Assembly: GCF_016805985.1 (NCBI RefSeq)
Contig: NZ_CP017661.1
Span: forward strand, 1,488,001 to 1,552,000
Reading direction: 5' to 3'
Origin: Microbacterium sp. JZ31
Lineage (GTDB): Bacteria; Actinomycetota; Actinomycetes; Actinomycetales; Microbacteriaceae
DNA length: 64,000 nt
In this document: in pieces, positions 45,564-53,178 of the stretch
Layout of the letters: the number at the start of each line of letters is the position of its first letter
Numbering within the stretch: position 1 is the stretch's first letter
Notes under the pieces: generated by a model
What the model saw: the letters and a program-made list of their open reading frames with translations, nothing else
Database searches by the model: none
What the model was told of the DNA's origin: nothing
Made by a program: the position numbers and the translations under genes

Positions 45564-45941
45564 ATGGCAGATCGCAGCCTTCGCGGAATCCGACTCGGCG
45601 CCCAGAGCCTCCAGAGCGAGGAGGGCGTCGTCTTCATGGAGCGCACCCAGTACACGTACCACTGCGCCTCGTGCGACCGTGACACCACGCTCACCTTCGC
45701 TGCCGATGCCGAGGCTCCCGAGACCTGGGAGTGCCGTGGCTGCGGTGGCGAGGCGCTGCTGAAGGTCGACGGCGGCACCGTCGAGGTCGACCACAGCGGT
45801 GACAAGGCGCCCCGCACGCACTGGGACATGCTGCTCGAGCGCCGCACCCTTCCGGAGCTCGAGGAGATCCTCGCGGAGCGTCTCGAGTTCGTCCGCGCCC
45901 GTCGCGGCGGCGCCGAGGACACGCGCGCGAAGTCGGCCTGA
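45564..45941 (+). CDS. rbpA: RNA polymerase-binding protein RbpA
   Basis: A 125-residue actinobacterial transcription factor that binds group I sigma factors and RNA polymerase and stabilises open complexes. Two CxxC pairs at Cys34/37 and Cys57/60 form the zinc core. The C-terminal helix RTHWDMLLERRTLPELEEILAERLEF is the sigma-interaction domain. GAGAGGA lies just upstream of the ATG. A hairpin with a UUCG tetraloop follows. Confidence 0.96.
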   Translation: MADRSLRGIRLGAQSLQSEEGVVFMERTQYTYHCASCDRDTTLTFAADAEAPETWECRGCGGEALLKVDGGTVEVDHSGDKAPRTHWDMLLERRTLPELEEILAERLEFVRARRGGAEDTRAKSA

Positions 45942-45958
45942 GCCGATTCCCCCACGAC

Positions 45959-45987
45959 GACGCCGGCCCTTCGGGGTCGGCGTCTTT
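45959..45987 (+). terminator. Intrinsic terminator with UUCG tetraloop after rbpA
   Basis: An 11-bp stem (GACGCCGGCCC with GGGTCGGCGTC, one G-T pair) closes a C(TTCG)G tetraloop at 45970-45973 and is followed by TTT. It is one of the most canonical terminators in the window. Confidence 0.9.
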
Positions 45988-46048
45988 CGTCGTTCGCGCC
46001 CGCCGCTGCGGCTCGTCCCGGTGTGCATGAGCACGCCCCGCGCTCCAA

Positions 46049-46054
46049 TAGGCT
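46049..46054 (+). promoter_or_regulatory. -10 box of a probable leaderless promoter (ppgK)
   Basis: TAGGCT lies 6 nt before the ATG at 46061. Confidence 0.5.
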
Positions 46055-46060
46055 GAGCGC

Positions 46061-46813
46061 ATGGCGAACAGCGTGGAACGGGCCGTCGGCATCGACATCG
46101 GCGGCACCGGCATGAAGGCCGGGATCGTGGATCTCGTCAAGGGCGAACTGGCCAGCGACCGCGTGCGGATCCCGACCCCCGACGGCGCGAAGCCGAAGGA
46201 CGTCCTGGCGACCGTCAAGGAGCTGATCGACAAGCTCGGACCGGACGCCGCCGACCTCTCGGTGGGGATCTGCTTCCCGACGATCGTGAAGAACGGACGG
46301 ACGCTGTCCGCGGCCAACGTGTCGAAGAAGTGGCTCGACTTCGAGGCCGACGCGTTCTTCGAGAAGGGACTGGGCAAGCCCATCCACTTCGTCAACGACG
46401 CGGATGCCGCGGGCCTCGCGGAGCTGCGCTTCGGCGGCGCGAAGGACCAGCCCGGTCTCACCATCCTCACCACGCTCGGCACCGGCATCGGCGGCGCGCT
46501 GCTGTTCGACGGCAAGCTCGTGCCCAACGCGGAGCTCGGTCACCTGCAGTGGAACGGCGACTCGATCGAGAAGTACGCCGCGACCTCGGCGCGCGAGCGC
46601 GAGAACCTGTCGTGGGAGGAGTGGGCGGGTCGCCTGCAGGAGTTCTACAACCACCTCGAGTTCCTCTTCTCCCCCGACCTGATCCTCGTGGGCGGCGGCG
46701 TCTCGAAGAACCCCGAGAAGTTCCTTCCCCTGATCAAGACGCGCGCGGACCTGCGCGTCGCCACGCACGCGAACAACGCGGGCATCATCGGCGCGGCCTC
46801 CCTCGCCCTCTGA
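46061..46813 (+). CDS. ppgK: Polyphosphate glucokinase
   Basis: A ROK-family kinase of 250 residues that phosphorylates glucose with polyphosphate or ATP, characteristic of actinobacteria. The phosphate loop is GIDIGGTGMKAGIVD. The sugar-site region is FVNDADAAGLAELRFGGA with TLGTGIGGALLFDGKL, and NAELGHLQW supplies conserved Glu and His. LILVGGGVSKNPEKF closes the ATP site. The ATG follows TAGGCT by 6 nt. A shared terminator separates it from a convergent membrane-protein gene. Confidence 0.95.
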   Translation: MANSVERAVGIDIGGTGMKAGIVDLVKGELASDRVRIPTPDGAKPKDVLATVKELIDKLGPDAADLSVGICFPTIVKNGRTLSAANVSKKWLDFEADAFFEKGLGKPIHFVNDADAAGLAELRFGGAKDQPGLTILTTLGTGIGGALLFDGKLVPNAELGHLQWNGDSIEKYAATSARERENLSWEEWAGRLQEFYNHLEFLFSPDLILVGGGVSKNPEKFLPLIKTRADLRVATHANNAGIIGAASLAL

Positions 46814-46819
46814 CCTCGA

Positions 46820-46862
46820 ACGCGCAAGCGCCCGGATCGTGGGGATCCGGGCGCTTGCGCGT
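46820..46862. terminator. Bidirectional terminator
   Basis: An 18-bp perfect stem (46820-46837 with 46845-46862) with a 7-nt loop lies between the convergent stops of ppgK and the membrane-protein gene at 46879. Confidence 0.88.
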
Positions 46863-46878
46863 CGTGGGACGTGGCCGA

Positions 46879-47313
46879 CTACTCGTCCGAGTGGTGCCGC
46901 GAGCGACGCCCCGACTTCGCGATGCCACGGCTGATCATGTAGGCCACGGCCAGGATGGTGACGTACAGCCAGGCCTTGTCGGCGCCGAACCCCTGGGCGT
47001 CCTCGTCGTTGTCGACGACGGCCGCGGCGATCAGCACGGCGAGCGAGACGACGACGAACACGATGAACTCGGTCGTGAGGAACGTCGGCTTGCCCTGCTG
47101 CCAGCGTCGCGGAGCGCCGTGGGTGTTGGGATACGCGTTCTGCCCCGGGTGCGGGAACGAGCCGGCTCCGGACTGATTCGGATATCCGGGGCCCGGCGGG
47201 TTCGACGGGGCGGTCGAATACGGGTTGCCGCCCGGATTGGCCGGGTACGAGTTGGAATCCGGGTTGTTCGGGTACGAGTTCGGGTCCGGGTTGCCCGAGG
47301 GGACGTTCGACAT
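46879..47313 (-). CDS. Membrane protein with Asn/Pro/Gly-rich N-terminal repeats
   Basis: A 144-residue protein. Residues 1-70 are low-complexity, built on repeats like NPDSNSYP and NPGGNPYS, rich in Asn, Pro, Gly, Ser and Tyr. Two membrane helices follow (FIVFVVVSLAVLIAAAVVD and AWLYVTILAVAYMISRGIA), and the tail is basic with His (RRSRHHSDE). AAGGAGG lies 6-7 nt before the ATG at 47313. The function is unknown. The N-terminus resembles the disordered tails of small actinobacterial envelope proteins. Confidence 0.8.
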   Translation of the reverse strand: MSNVPSGNPDPNSYPNNPDSNSYPANPGGNPYSTAPSNPPGPGYPNQSGAGSFPHPGQNAYPNTHGAPRRWQQGKPTFLTTEFIVFVVVSLAVLIAAAVVDNDEDAQGFGADKAWLYVTILAVAYMISRGIAKSGRRSRHHSDE

Positions 47314-47536
47314 GGCGGTCCTCCTTTTCGGTCGTCATAGCCTTCGATCTCCACTGGAGACTTCGGATTCCGACCGTACGTGCTCGAGCGGGTGCGTCTC
47401 CCAGGCTTGACAGGGCCCGATCATCATGCGGTATGTGCGGCCGGTGGCTCCGAGCCCGGGAGCCGATGCGCGCCGATCCACGCCCGAACCACGGCGCAGA
47501 TGCGCGTCGGAGGGTCCCTGGTCAGAGGCGGCTGGA

Positions 47537-47916
47537 CGAATGGGCCGGCCTGTACGCCGGGTTCTGTTCGGGGGCTCGCGCCCCGTCGACGACCATCTCT
47601 CTCGGCGGCACGTTGCCGTGACGCTCTAGCGACCTACCCGGGGACTCGGCGAGCCGCGTCATCATCCCCTGTCTGGTCTTGCTCCGGGCGAGGTTTACCG
47701 AGCGGGTCGCGTCACCGCGACCCCTGGTGGTCTCTTACACCACCGTTTCACCCTTACCGGCCTCCCTTGCGGGCGCCGGCGGTCTGCTTTCTGTGGCACT
47801 GTCTCGCGGATCACTCCGGGTGGGTGTTACCCACCGCCCTGCCCTGTGGAGCCCGGACGTTCCTCGGCGCGCGACGGCGAGCCGCCCGCGACGCGGTCGT
47901 CCGGCCGACCCATTCG
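47537..47916 (-). ncRNA. rnpB: RNase P RNA, bacterial type A
   Basis: Catalytic RNA that matures tRNA 5' ends. On the minus strand it starts with the P1 arm CGAATGGGTCGGCC, which pairs with GGCCGGCCCATTCG at the 3' end. It contains the universal GAGGAACGTCCGGGCTCC block early, ACAGTGCCACAGAAA (CRII) and GGGTGAAACGGTG in the specificity domain, and ACAGAACCCGGCGTACAGG (CRV) near the 3' end. The length of about 380 nt is normal. The ends are set from the P1 pairing and may be off by a few bases. Confidence 0.93.
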
Positions 47917-47948
47917 CAGCGTCCAGTCTACGGTGCGCAGATGACCGC

Positions 47949-49727
47949 TCACTTGGCGGCGCTGTCCGAGATCCGCAGGTCCAGCGGGAACTCGATCGGG
48001 AACGAACCGAACAGCAGCCGGCCCGCGGCTTCTGCCGAGTCGCGCAGCGCCTGCGCCGCGGCCTCCGCCTGTTCGGCGGGCGCGTGCACGATGACCTCGT
48101 CATGGAGGAAGAACGCCAGGTGCGCGCGCCGGGCGAAGGCGGCTCCGGATCGCGGCGCGGCGGCCGCCGGATCGACCGCGGGCAGTCGGGCGAGGCGCAG
48201 GCGCAGATCGGCGAGCCACGCGAGCGCCCACTCGGCGGCCGTTCCCTGCACCACGAAGTTGCGCGTGAACCGGCCGCGGTCCCGGGCTATGCGGCGTGCG
48301 CGCGTCTCGTCCGCGGCGGACGCGCCCGCGCGGGCCTGGGCCGTCCGCCAGAGCTCGTCCGGGCCCGGCGAGGTGCGCCCGAGCCACGTCGCGACGGTGC
48401 CGCCCGCCTCGCCCGTGCGCGCAGCCGCGTCGACCAGGGCCATGGCGCGCGGATAGACCTTGCGCAGCCGCGGCACGAGCCGGCCCGACTCTCCGCTCGT
48501 GGCGCCGTACATCGCGCCGAGCATCGCCCCCTTGGCCTCGGCGCGCGTCGCCACCGCGCCGTCCGCCACGATGCCCGCATACAGATCCCGCCCGCGCGCG
48601 GCTTCGGCCATCCGGTCGTCGCGCGCCATCGCGGCCAGCACGCGCGGCTCGAGCTGGGCGACGTCGGCGCCCACGATGCGCCACCCCGGATCGGCGCGCA
48701 GCGCCTCGCGCAGCTGCCGCGGCAGCTGCAGGGCCCCGCCACCGGAGGACGCCCACCGCCCCGTGACGACGCCGCCGGGGACGTACACCGGTCGGAAGCG
48801 ACCGTCGTGCACCCACTCGTCGAGCCACGTCCAGCCGTTCGCCGACAGCAGGCGCGACAGGCGCTTGTACTCCAGCAGCGGCGCGATCGCGGGATGGTCG
48901 ACCCGCGACAGCTCCCACTTGCTCGTCGACTCCACGAGGATCCCCGCGTTGTGCAGGGCCCGCAGCAGCCGGGGCTGCGAGTCCAGGGGAACGGCGGGAT
49001 CCTCGAGCGCCTCCCGCACCTCCTCGGCCAGACGCGCCATCTTCGCGGGAACGCCGCCCGCCACCCGAGTACCCAGCATGTCGGTCAGGATCGCGCGGTG
49101 ATGGTCGGCGTCCCACGGCACACCCGCGACGCGCATCTCGGCGGCGACGAGTGCGCCGGCCGATTCGGCGGCGAGCAGCAGGCGCATGCGCCCGGGATCC
49201 GTCGCGAGCGGCGCTGCCGCGTCCTGCCGCTCCAGCTCGGCGATCACCTCGCGGATGTCATCGCGTCCGCGTGCGGGGCCGGACGACTCGAGAGAGAACA
49301 GGGTGTCGCCGCCCGCCGACACCTCATCCGGCGCGTCCGCGTCCCACGCGGTCGCGGCGCGGAGGGCGGCAGCCCCCGGCACCGCGTCGCGCAGGATCGC
49401 ATGGCTCAGGCGCAGATCGTGGCAGCGGGCCACGCGCACGCCGGAGCCGAGCAGGCGCGGGTACCAGTCGGCCGTGCTCGACCACACCCAGCGGATGCCG
49501 CGGCCGCTCGCCGCTCTCTCCGCCTCGCGTCCGGCGACCCAGGCGGGGAACTCCGCCGCCGTGAGGGGGCGGCGTCCGACCTCCCCGTCGCTGTCGAGGA
49601 CGATCGCGACGATGCCGCCGTCCGCCGCATGCCCGAGAGCGATGCGCTCGGCGTCGGCCCACGGAGACTGTTCGGCGAGAGGCGCGGCGTCGGACCCCCG
49701 CGCCGGGCCGTCAGAGGAGGAGGTCAC
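47949..49727 (-). CDS. Family A DNA polymerase with 3'-5' exonuclease-like region (bifunctional Pol/Exo)
   Basis: A 592-residue PolA-related enzyme common in actinobacteria and separate from PolA. Motif A is VGADVAQLEPRVLAAMARD, motif B is KGAMLGAMYGATSG and motif C is FFLHDEVIVHAP. The N-terminal 200 residues align with the exonuclease region by position but show no clear DxE triad. Unusually, the end of motif B reads GAMYGATSG rather than the KxxxYGxxYG of PolA. The GTG at 49727 overlaps the end of the RNase HI gene by 17 bp. No Shine-Dalgarno is visible. Its biological role is not established. Confidence 0.87.
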   Translation of the reverse strand: MTSSSDGPARGSDAAPLAEQSPWADAERIALGHAADGGIVAIVLDSDGEVGRRPLTAAEFPAWVAGREAERAASGRGIRWVWSSTADWYPRLLGSGVRVARCHDLRLSHAILRDAVPGAAALRAATAWDADAPDEVSAGGDTLFSLESSGPARGRDDIREVIAELERQDAAAPLATDPGRMRLLLAAESAGALVAAEMRVAGVPWDADHHRAILTDMLGTRVAGGVPAKMARLAEEVREALEDPAVPLDSQPRLLRALHNAGILVESTSKWELSRVDHPAIAPLLEYKRLSRLLSANGWTWLDEWVHDGRFRPVYVPGGVVTGRWASSGGGALQLPRQLREALRADPGWRIVGADVAQLEPRVLAAMARDDRMAEAARGRDLYAGIVADGAVATRAEAKGAMLGAMYGATSGESGRLVPRLRKVYPRAMALVDAAARTGEAGGTVATWLGRTSPGPDELWRTAQARAGASAADETRARRIARDRGRFTRNFVVQGTAAEWALAWLADLRLRLARLPAVDPAAAAPRSGAAFARRAHLAFFLHDEVIVHAPAEQAEAAAQALRDSAEAAGRLLFGSFPIEFPLDLRISDSAAK

Positions 49728-50193
49728 CGCCCGCGGCCTCGGGGGCCGCGACGGCCGCCTGCGGGGCGTGGAGGTCGCGGCGGAAGCTCGCCTGAGCGTC
49801 CATGGACTCGTTCGCCGCCGCATCCGCCAGCTTGTTGTCGGCCCGCGGCACCCATTCGAACGTGACCGTTCGTCCGGCGATCAGGTCCTGCGCGCGGCGG
49901 GCGAGCATCTGCATGTCCGGGTGCTTGATCTTCCAGCGCCCGGTCATCTGCTCGACGACGAGCTTGGAGTCCATGCGCACGTGGACCTCCGACGGGTCGC
50001 GCTCGAGCGCCGCCTGGAGGCCCGCGATCATGCCGTTGTACTCGGCGACGTTGTTCGAGGCGATGCCGACGTACACGCCCAGCTCGCTCAGCACGCTGCC
50101 CGTCGCGGGGTCGATCACGACGGCCCCGCCGGCCGCGACGCCAGGGTTCCCCCGTGATCCGCCGTCGGCCTCGACGATCAGCGCTCCGGTCAC
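49711..50193 (-). CDS. RNase HI family protein
   Basis: A 160-residue ribonuclease H that cleaves RNA in RNA-DNA hybrids. The four carboxylates are visible: Asp10 (VEADGGSRGNPG), Glu51 (SNNVAEYNGMIAGL), Asp75 (VRMDSKLVVEQM) and Asp124 (NKLADAAANESM). In mycobacteria the same domain is fused to a phosphatase (Rv2228c); here it stands alone. The GTG at 50193 overlaps the upstream zinc-ribbon stop by 3 bp in a GTGA, if the frameshift there is corrected. It is followed by the family A polymerase gene. Confidence 0.92.
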   Translation of the reverse strand: MTGALIVEADGGSRGNPGVAAGGAVVIDPATGSVLSELGVYVGIASNNVAEYNGMIAGLQAALERDPSEVHVRMDSKLVVEQMTGRWKIKHPDMQMLARRAQDLIAGRTVTFEWVPRADNKLADAAANESMDAQASFRRDLHAPQAAVAAPEAAGGDLLL

Positions 50194-50920
50194 AGGCCGG
50201 ACTCCGCGGTGCGCACGAGGATCCCGCCGCACTCGGGCACAGCGCCACCTCGTCGGCGGGAGTCGAGCGCAGCGCCTGCAGATCGCTCGGCGAGAGCGTC
50301 ATGTTGCACGAGCCGCACATGCCCCGCGTGAACAGTGCGGCGCCCGTCCCGCGCTGGGCGAGGCGGTCGTACATCGCCAGGAGGTCGGCCGGGATGCGGC
50401 CGGCGATGGCGGCGCGGTCGCGCGAGAGGCTGTCGGCGTCGCCGGTCGCCTTGGCGACCAGCTCCTTCGCCTCCGCGCTCAGACGCTGCCCCTCGGAGGT
50501 CGTCACGTCCATGAGCGCCTGCTGCTCAGCGACCGCCGCGTCGGCGGCCTCGAGCTTCTCCATGATCTCGAGCTCGGCGTCCTCCAGCGTGCCGCGACGC
50601 CGGTCGAGCGACGCGATCTCGTGCTCGAGGCCCTGGGCGTCCTTCGGGTTCGTCACGGAGTTCAGGCGCTCGGCGTCACGCGCGCGGCGGGCGGTCACGA
50701 CCTCGACGTCGGCCTCGATGCGCTTCAGCTCCGCGCGCAGGTCGTCACGTGCGCCCGCCCGCGCGGCGAGCTCGCGACCGAGCTCGGTGCGCCGGGCGAT
50801 CAGCTCCTGAACCCGCGCGGCCTGCGGCGGATTCCTGCGCGCGGCCTCGGCCTGTGCGAGGCGACGGTCGATGTCGGCGACGTCGAGCAGGAGCAGCTGG
50901 TCGGCAGGGCTTGCTTTCAC
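50190..50920 (-). pseudogene. C4-type zinc-ribbon coiled-coil protein, frameshifted near the end
   Basis: A protein of about 243 residues, equivalent to Rv2229c of Mycobacterium. Residues 1-170 are a long coiled coil (ADIDRRLAQAEAARRN, then repeated Glu/Arg/Ala heptads). The C-terminus is a zinc ribbon, MCGSCNMTLSPSDL ... LCPECGG. The second CxxC is broken: a GGG run at 50235-50237 is one G short, so the frame reads LCPSAAG and runs on out of phase for about 500 bp. Adding one base restores CPECGGILVRTAESGL and a stop at 50190-50192 that overlaps the RNase HI start. The GTG start has TAGGTT 6 nt upstream. The frameshift is probably a base-call error. Confidence 0.85.
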
Positions 50921-50926
50921 CCCTCC

Positions 50927-50932
50927 AACCTA
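50927..50932 (-). promoter_or_regulatory. -10 box of a probable leaderless promoter (zinc-ribbon operon)
   Basis: On the minus strand TAGGTT lies 6 nt before the GTG at 50920. It would drive the zinc-ribbon, RNase HI and polymerase genes. Confidence 0.5.
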
Positions 50933-51071
50933 CCGCGCGGCCTCGCGGCGCACGGGCCCGGCGGGCGCTGCGCGTGCCTCATCCGGCGTGGATCCGCAAG
51001 CCCCGTGCACCGCGCGATCCGCCGCCGTAGCGTCGGCATCGTTGCCAGCAGCTGCCCCGATGGAGGATCGG

Positions 51072-52040
51072 ATGACCCGTTTCGGATACACCCTCATGAC
51101 CGAGCAGAGCGGGCCGCGTGAGCTCGTGCGCTACGCCCAGCGAGCGGAGGAGGTCGGCTTCGACTTCGAGGTCTCGAGCGACCACTACTCCCCCTGGCTG
51201 ACGACCCAGGGGCACGCACCGTATGCGTGGAGCCTCCTCGGCGCGGTCGCGGCGGTCACCTCCCGCGTCGATCTCATGACCTACGTGACGTGCCCCACGA
51301 TCCGCTATCACCCGGCGGTCGTGGCGCAGAAGGCCGCCACCATGCAGCTGCTGTCGGAGGGGCGCTTCACGCTCGGCCTGGGCTCCGGCGAGAGTCTCAA
51401 CGAGCACGTGGTCGGCGAGGGCTGGCCGGGGGTCGACCAGCGCCAGGAGATGCTCGTCGAGGCGATCGAGATCATCCGCGCTCTCCACACCGGCGACCTC
51501 GTGACGTACGACGGCGCCTACTTCCGCGTCGACTCCGCCCGCGTGTGGGATGCGCCCGAGGGAGGCGTGCCGATCGGCGTCGCCGTGTCGGGCGAGAGCT
51601 CGCTGTCGCGCCTCGCGCCGCTCGGCGACCACCTCATCGCGGTGCAGCCGGAGGCCGACCTCCTGAGCGGATGGGAAGAGCACCACGAGGGCGGCGGATC
51701 CCGCAAGATCGGCCAGGTGCCGATCAGCTGGGACCCGGACAAGGACACCGCCATCCAGCGCGCGCACGAGGAGTTCCGCTGGTTCGCCGGGGGCTGGAAG
51801 GTCAACGCGGATCTGCCGACGCCCGCGGGCTTCGCGGCCGCGTCGCAGTTCGTGCGTCCCGAGGACGTCGCGGCGTCGATCCCCTGCGGACCGGACCTGG
51901 ACGAGCTCGCAGAGGGGGTGCGTCCGTTCCTCGACGCCGGCTTCACGGACGTGGCGATCGTCCAGATCGGCGACGCCCGGCAGCAGGAGTTCCTCGACCA
52001 GGTCGCCGAGCCGCTCCTTGAGCGCCTGCGCGCGCTCTGA
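51072..52040 (+). CDS. LLM class oxidoreductase, F420-dependent type (TIGR03557-like)
   Basis: A 322-residue TIM-barrel enzyme. The family signature is strong: FGYTLMTEQSGP, FDFEVSSDHYSPWL, YVTCPTIRYHPAVVAQKAAT and GLGSGESLNEHVVGEGWPG. Close relatives are predicted to use coenzyme F420. GGAGG lies 5 nt before the ATG. Its promoter region is shared divergently with the zinc-ribbon operon. A long hairpin terminator follows. The substrate is unknown. Confidence 0.9.
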   Translation: MTRFGYTLMTEQSGPRELVRYAQRAEEVGFDFEVSSDHYSPWLTTQGHAPYAWSLLGAVAAVTSRVDLMTYVTCPTIRYHPAVVAQKAATMQLLSEGRFTLGLGSGESLNEHVVGEGWPGVDQRQEMLVEAIEIIRALHTGDLVTYDGAYFRVDSARVWDAPEGGVPIGVAVSGESSLSRLAPLGDHLIAVQPEADLLSGWEEHHEGGGSRKIGQVPISWDPDKDTAIQRAHEEFRWFAGGWKVNADLPTPAGFAAASQFVRPEDVAASIPCGPDLDELAEGVRPFLDAGFTDVAIVQIGDARQQEFLDQVAEPLLERLRAL

Positions 52041-52060
52041 GCCGGCGCACGACGGTACAG

Positions 52061-52096
52061 GCGGCGGTGCCCGGCCCATTCGGGTCGGGCACCGCC
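52061..52096. terminator. Terminator hairpin between the LLM gene and tRNA-Val
   Basis: A 12-bp perfect stem (52061-52072 with 52085-52096) is extended by a G-T pair and three G-C pairs to an ATTC tetraloop, for a total of about 16 bp. It may stop transcription from either side. Confidence 0.85.
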
Positions 52097-52127
52097 GTCG
52101 CGCGTGCGGCGGCGGAACGCAAAGCGG

Positions 52128-52200
52128 TGGGCCCTGCCGGGATCGAACCGACGACATCCACGGTGTAAACGTGGCGCTCTACCAGCTGAGCTAAAGGCCC
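52128..52200 (-). tRNA. tRNA-Val (anticodon TAC)
   Basis: 73 nt on the minus strand. It starts GGGCCTTTAGCTCAGCTGGT. The anticodon stem CCACG/CGTGG holds the loop TTTACAC, giving anticodon TAC (Val, GUN codons). The T arm is TCGGTTCGATCCCGG in pattern. The acceptor stem has one G-T pair. The discriminator A at 52128 is followed by CCG rather than CCA, so the CCA end must be added by the nucleotidyltransferase. Confidence 0.95.
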
Positions 52201-52212
52201 TTCCCTCCGATC

Positions 52213-53052
52213 CTACGGGCGGACCGGCTGCGCCGCGGCGGGGTCGCGCGCCGCGGAACAGTCTTCGTCGACGGAGACCTCGTCACCGACCCGGATGACG
52301 CCCGCGCGCTCGACAGGCAGCAGCAGGATGCCGAGGGTCGGCTCGCGCTGGCCGATCCGGCCCGTCAGCGTCGGCAGCAGCCGCGCGTCGCGCTCCCCGG
52401 TGTCGGGGTTCGCATGGATCGCCAGACACCGCACGATCGGCTTCTGCGCCTCGAACGCGACCTCGCCGATCCGGATGCGCCCGACCCAGTCCAGCTCGCT
52501 CCAGGCGTCCAGACCGTCGACGACGATGTTCGAGCGGAAGCGGCGATCGTCGACCGGCGCGCCGACGAGTGCGTCGAGGGCCGCCACGGAGGCGGTGCTG
52601 TGCAGGGACACGTAACCGCGCGGGCGGTCCTGGAACCGCGGCACGACGCCATCCCCGACGAGCTCGAGCGGGAGGCGGCCGACCGCCCGCAGGCGTCGCG
52701 CATCAGGCGTCCCCGCCACATACGACGCCATCGCATCCGCGATCCGCCGGCGTCCGGCCGGGTCCAAGCCCTCCTCGACGAGCACCTCGCCGTCGATCGT
52801 CATCCGCAGCCGCACACCGTCCCAGTCCGTGCGGATGCGTGCCAGCGCCGGGAAGTCCATGAGCGACAGGCCACGGCTCTTCGCCCAGTAGTCGAGGCCG
52901 TCCCGCTCGTCCGGGCGGGCGGCGTCCGCGAACCGGAACGCCAGCACGCGGTCGCCCTCGATCCGGCCGTCGTCCCTCACCGTGAGCGCATCGCGGGCCT
53001 GCGGCGTGAAGCCCTTGACGGGGTAGTGATACAAGGCTTTCACGATCGGCAC
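52213..53052 (-). CDS. MOSC domain-containing protein
   Basis: A 279-residue protein with an N-terminal MOSC beta-barrel domain (IVKALYHYPVKGFTPQ) and a C-terminal MOSC domain (DDRRFRSNIVVDGLDAWSELDW, then FEAQKPIVRCLAIHANPDTGERD). The conserved Cys lies in VRCLAIH. MOSC proteins bind a molybdenum cofactor and act as sulfur carriers or N-hydroxy-compound reductases; which one applies here is unknown. The GTG at 53052 has CAGGAT 6 nt upstream. It is divergent from aceE. Confidence 0.9.
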   Translation of the reverse strand: MPIVKALYHYPVKGFTPQARDALTVRDDGRIEGDRVLAFRFADAARPDERDGLDYWAKSRGLSLMDFPALARIRTDWDGVRLRMTIDGEVLVEEGLDPAGRRRIADAMASYVAGTPDARRLRAVGRLPLELVGDGVVPRFQDRPRGYVSLHSTASVAALDALVGAPVDDRRFRSNIVVDGLDAWSELDWVGRIRIGEVAFEAQKPIVRCLAIHANPDTGERDARLLPTLTGRIGQREPTLGILLLPVERAGVIRVGDEVSVDEDCSAARDPAAAQPVRP

Positions 53053-53080
53053 GGATCCATCCTGCCCCGTCAGAGGGGAC

Positions 53081-53128
53081 TAGGCTGATGGGCGATCACG
53101 CGTGCGCTCCGACCCGTCGGCGCACGCG
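53081..53128 (+). promoter_or_regulatory. aceE promoter and leader hairpin
   Basis: TAGGCT at 53081-53086 is a -10 box, with transcription expected near 53093. The leader then forms a 9-bp stem (CGCGTGCGC at 53099-53107 with GCGCACGCG at 53120-53128), extended inside by CGAC/GTCG with a 2-nt loop. The hairpin ends 50 bp before the aceE start. It could be an mRNA stabiliser or a regulatory element. Confidence 0.45.
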
Positions 53129-53178
53129 CAGGCACGTTTGCGAGGCACGATCTGCCCCGCTCGACGAAAGGGCATCCG

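Noticed and set aside
47679..49865. A 728-codon plus-strand open frame
   Set aside because: It covers RNase P RNA and the antisense of the family A polymerase gene. The composition is that of a shadow frame.
49724..50920. A 398-residue fusion of the zinc-ribbon protein with an Arg/Gly-rich tail
   Set aside because: The tail is the out-of-phase reading of the RNase HI gene created by a one-base deletion at 50235-50237.
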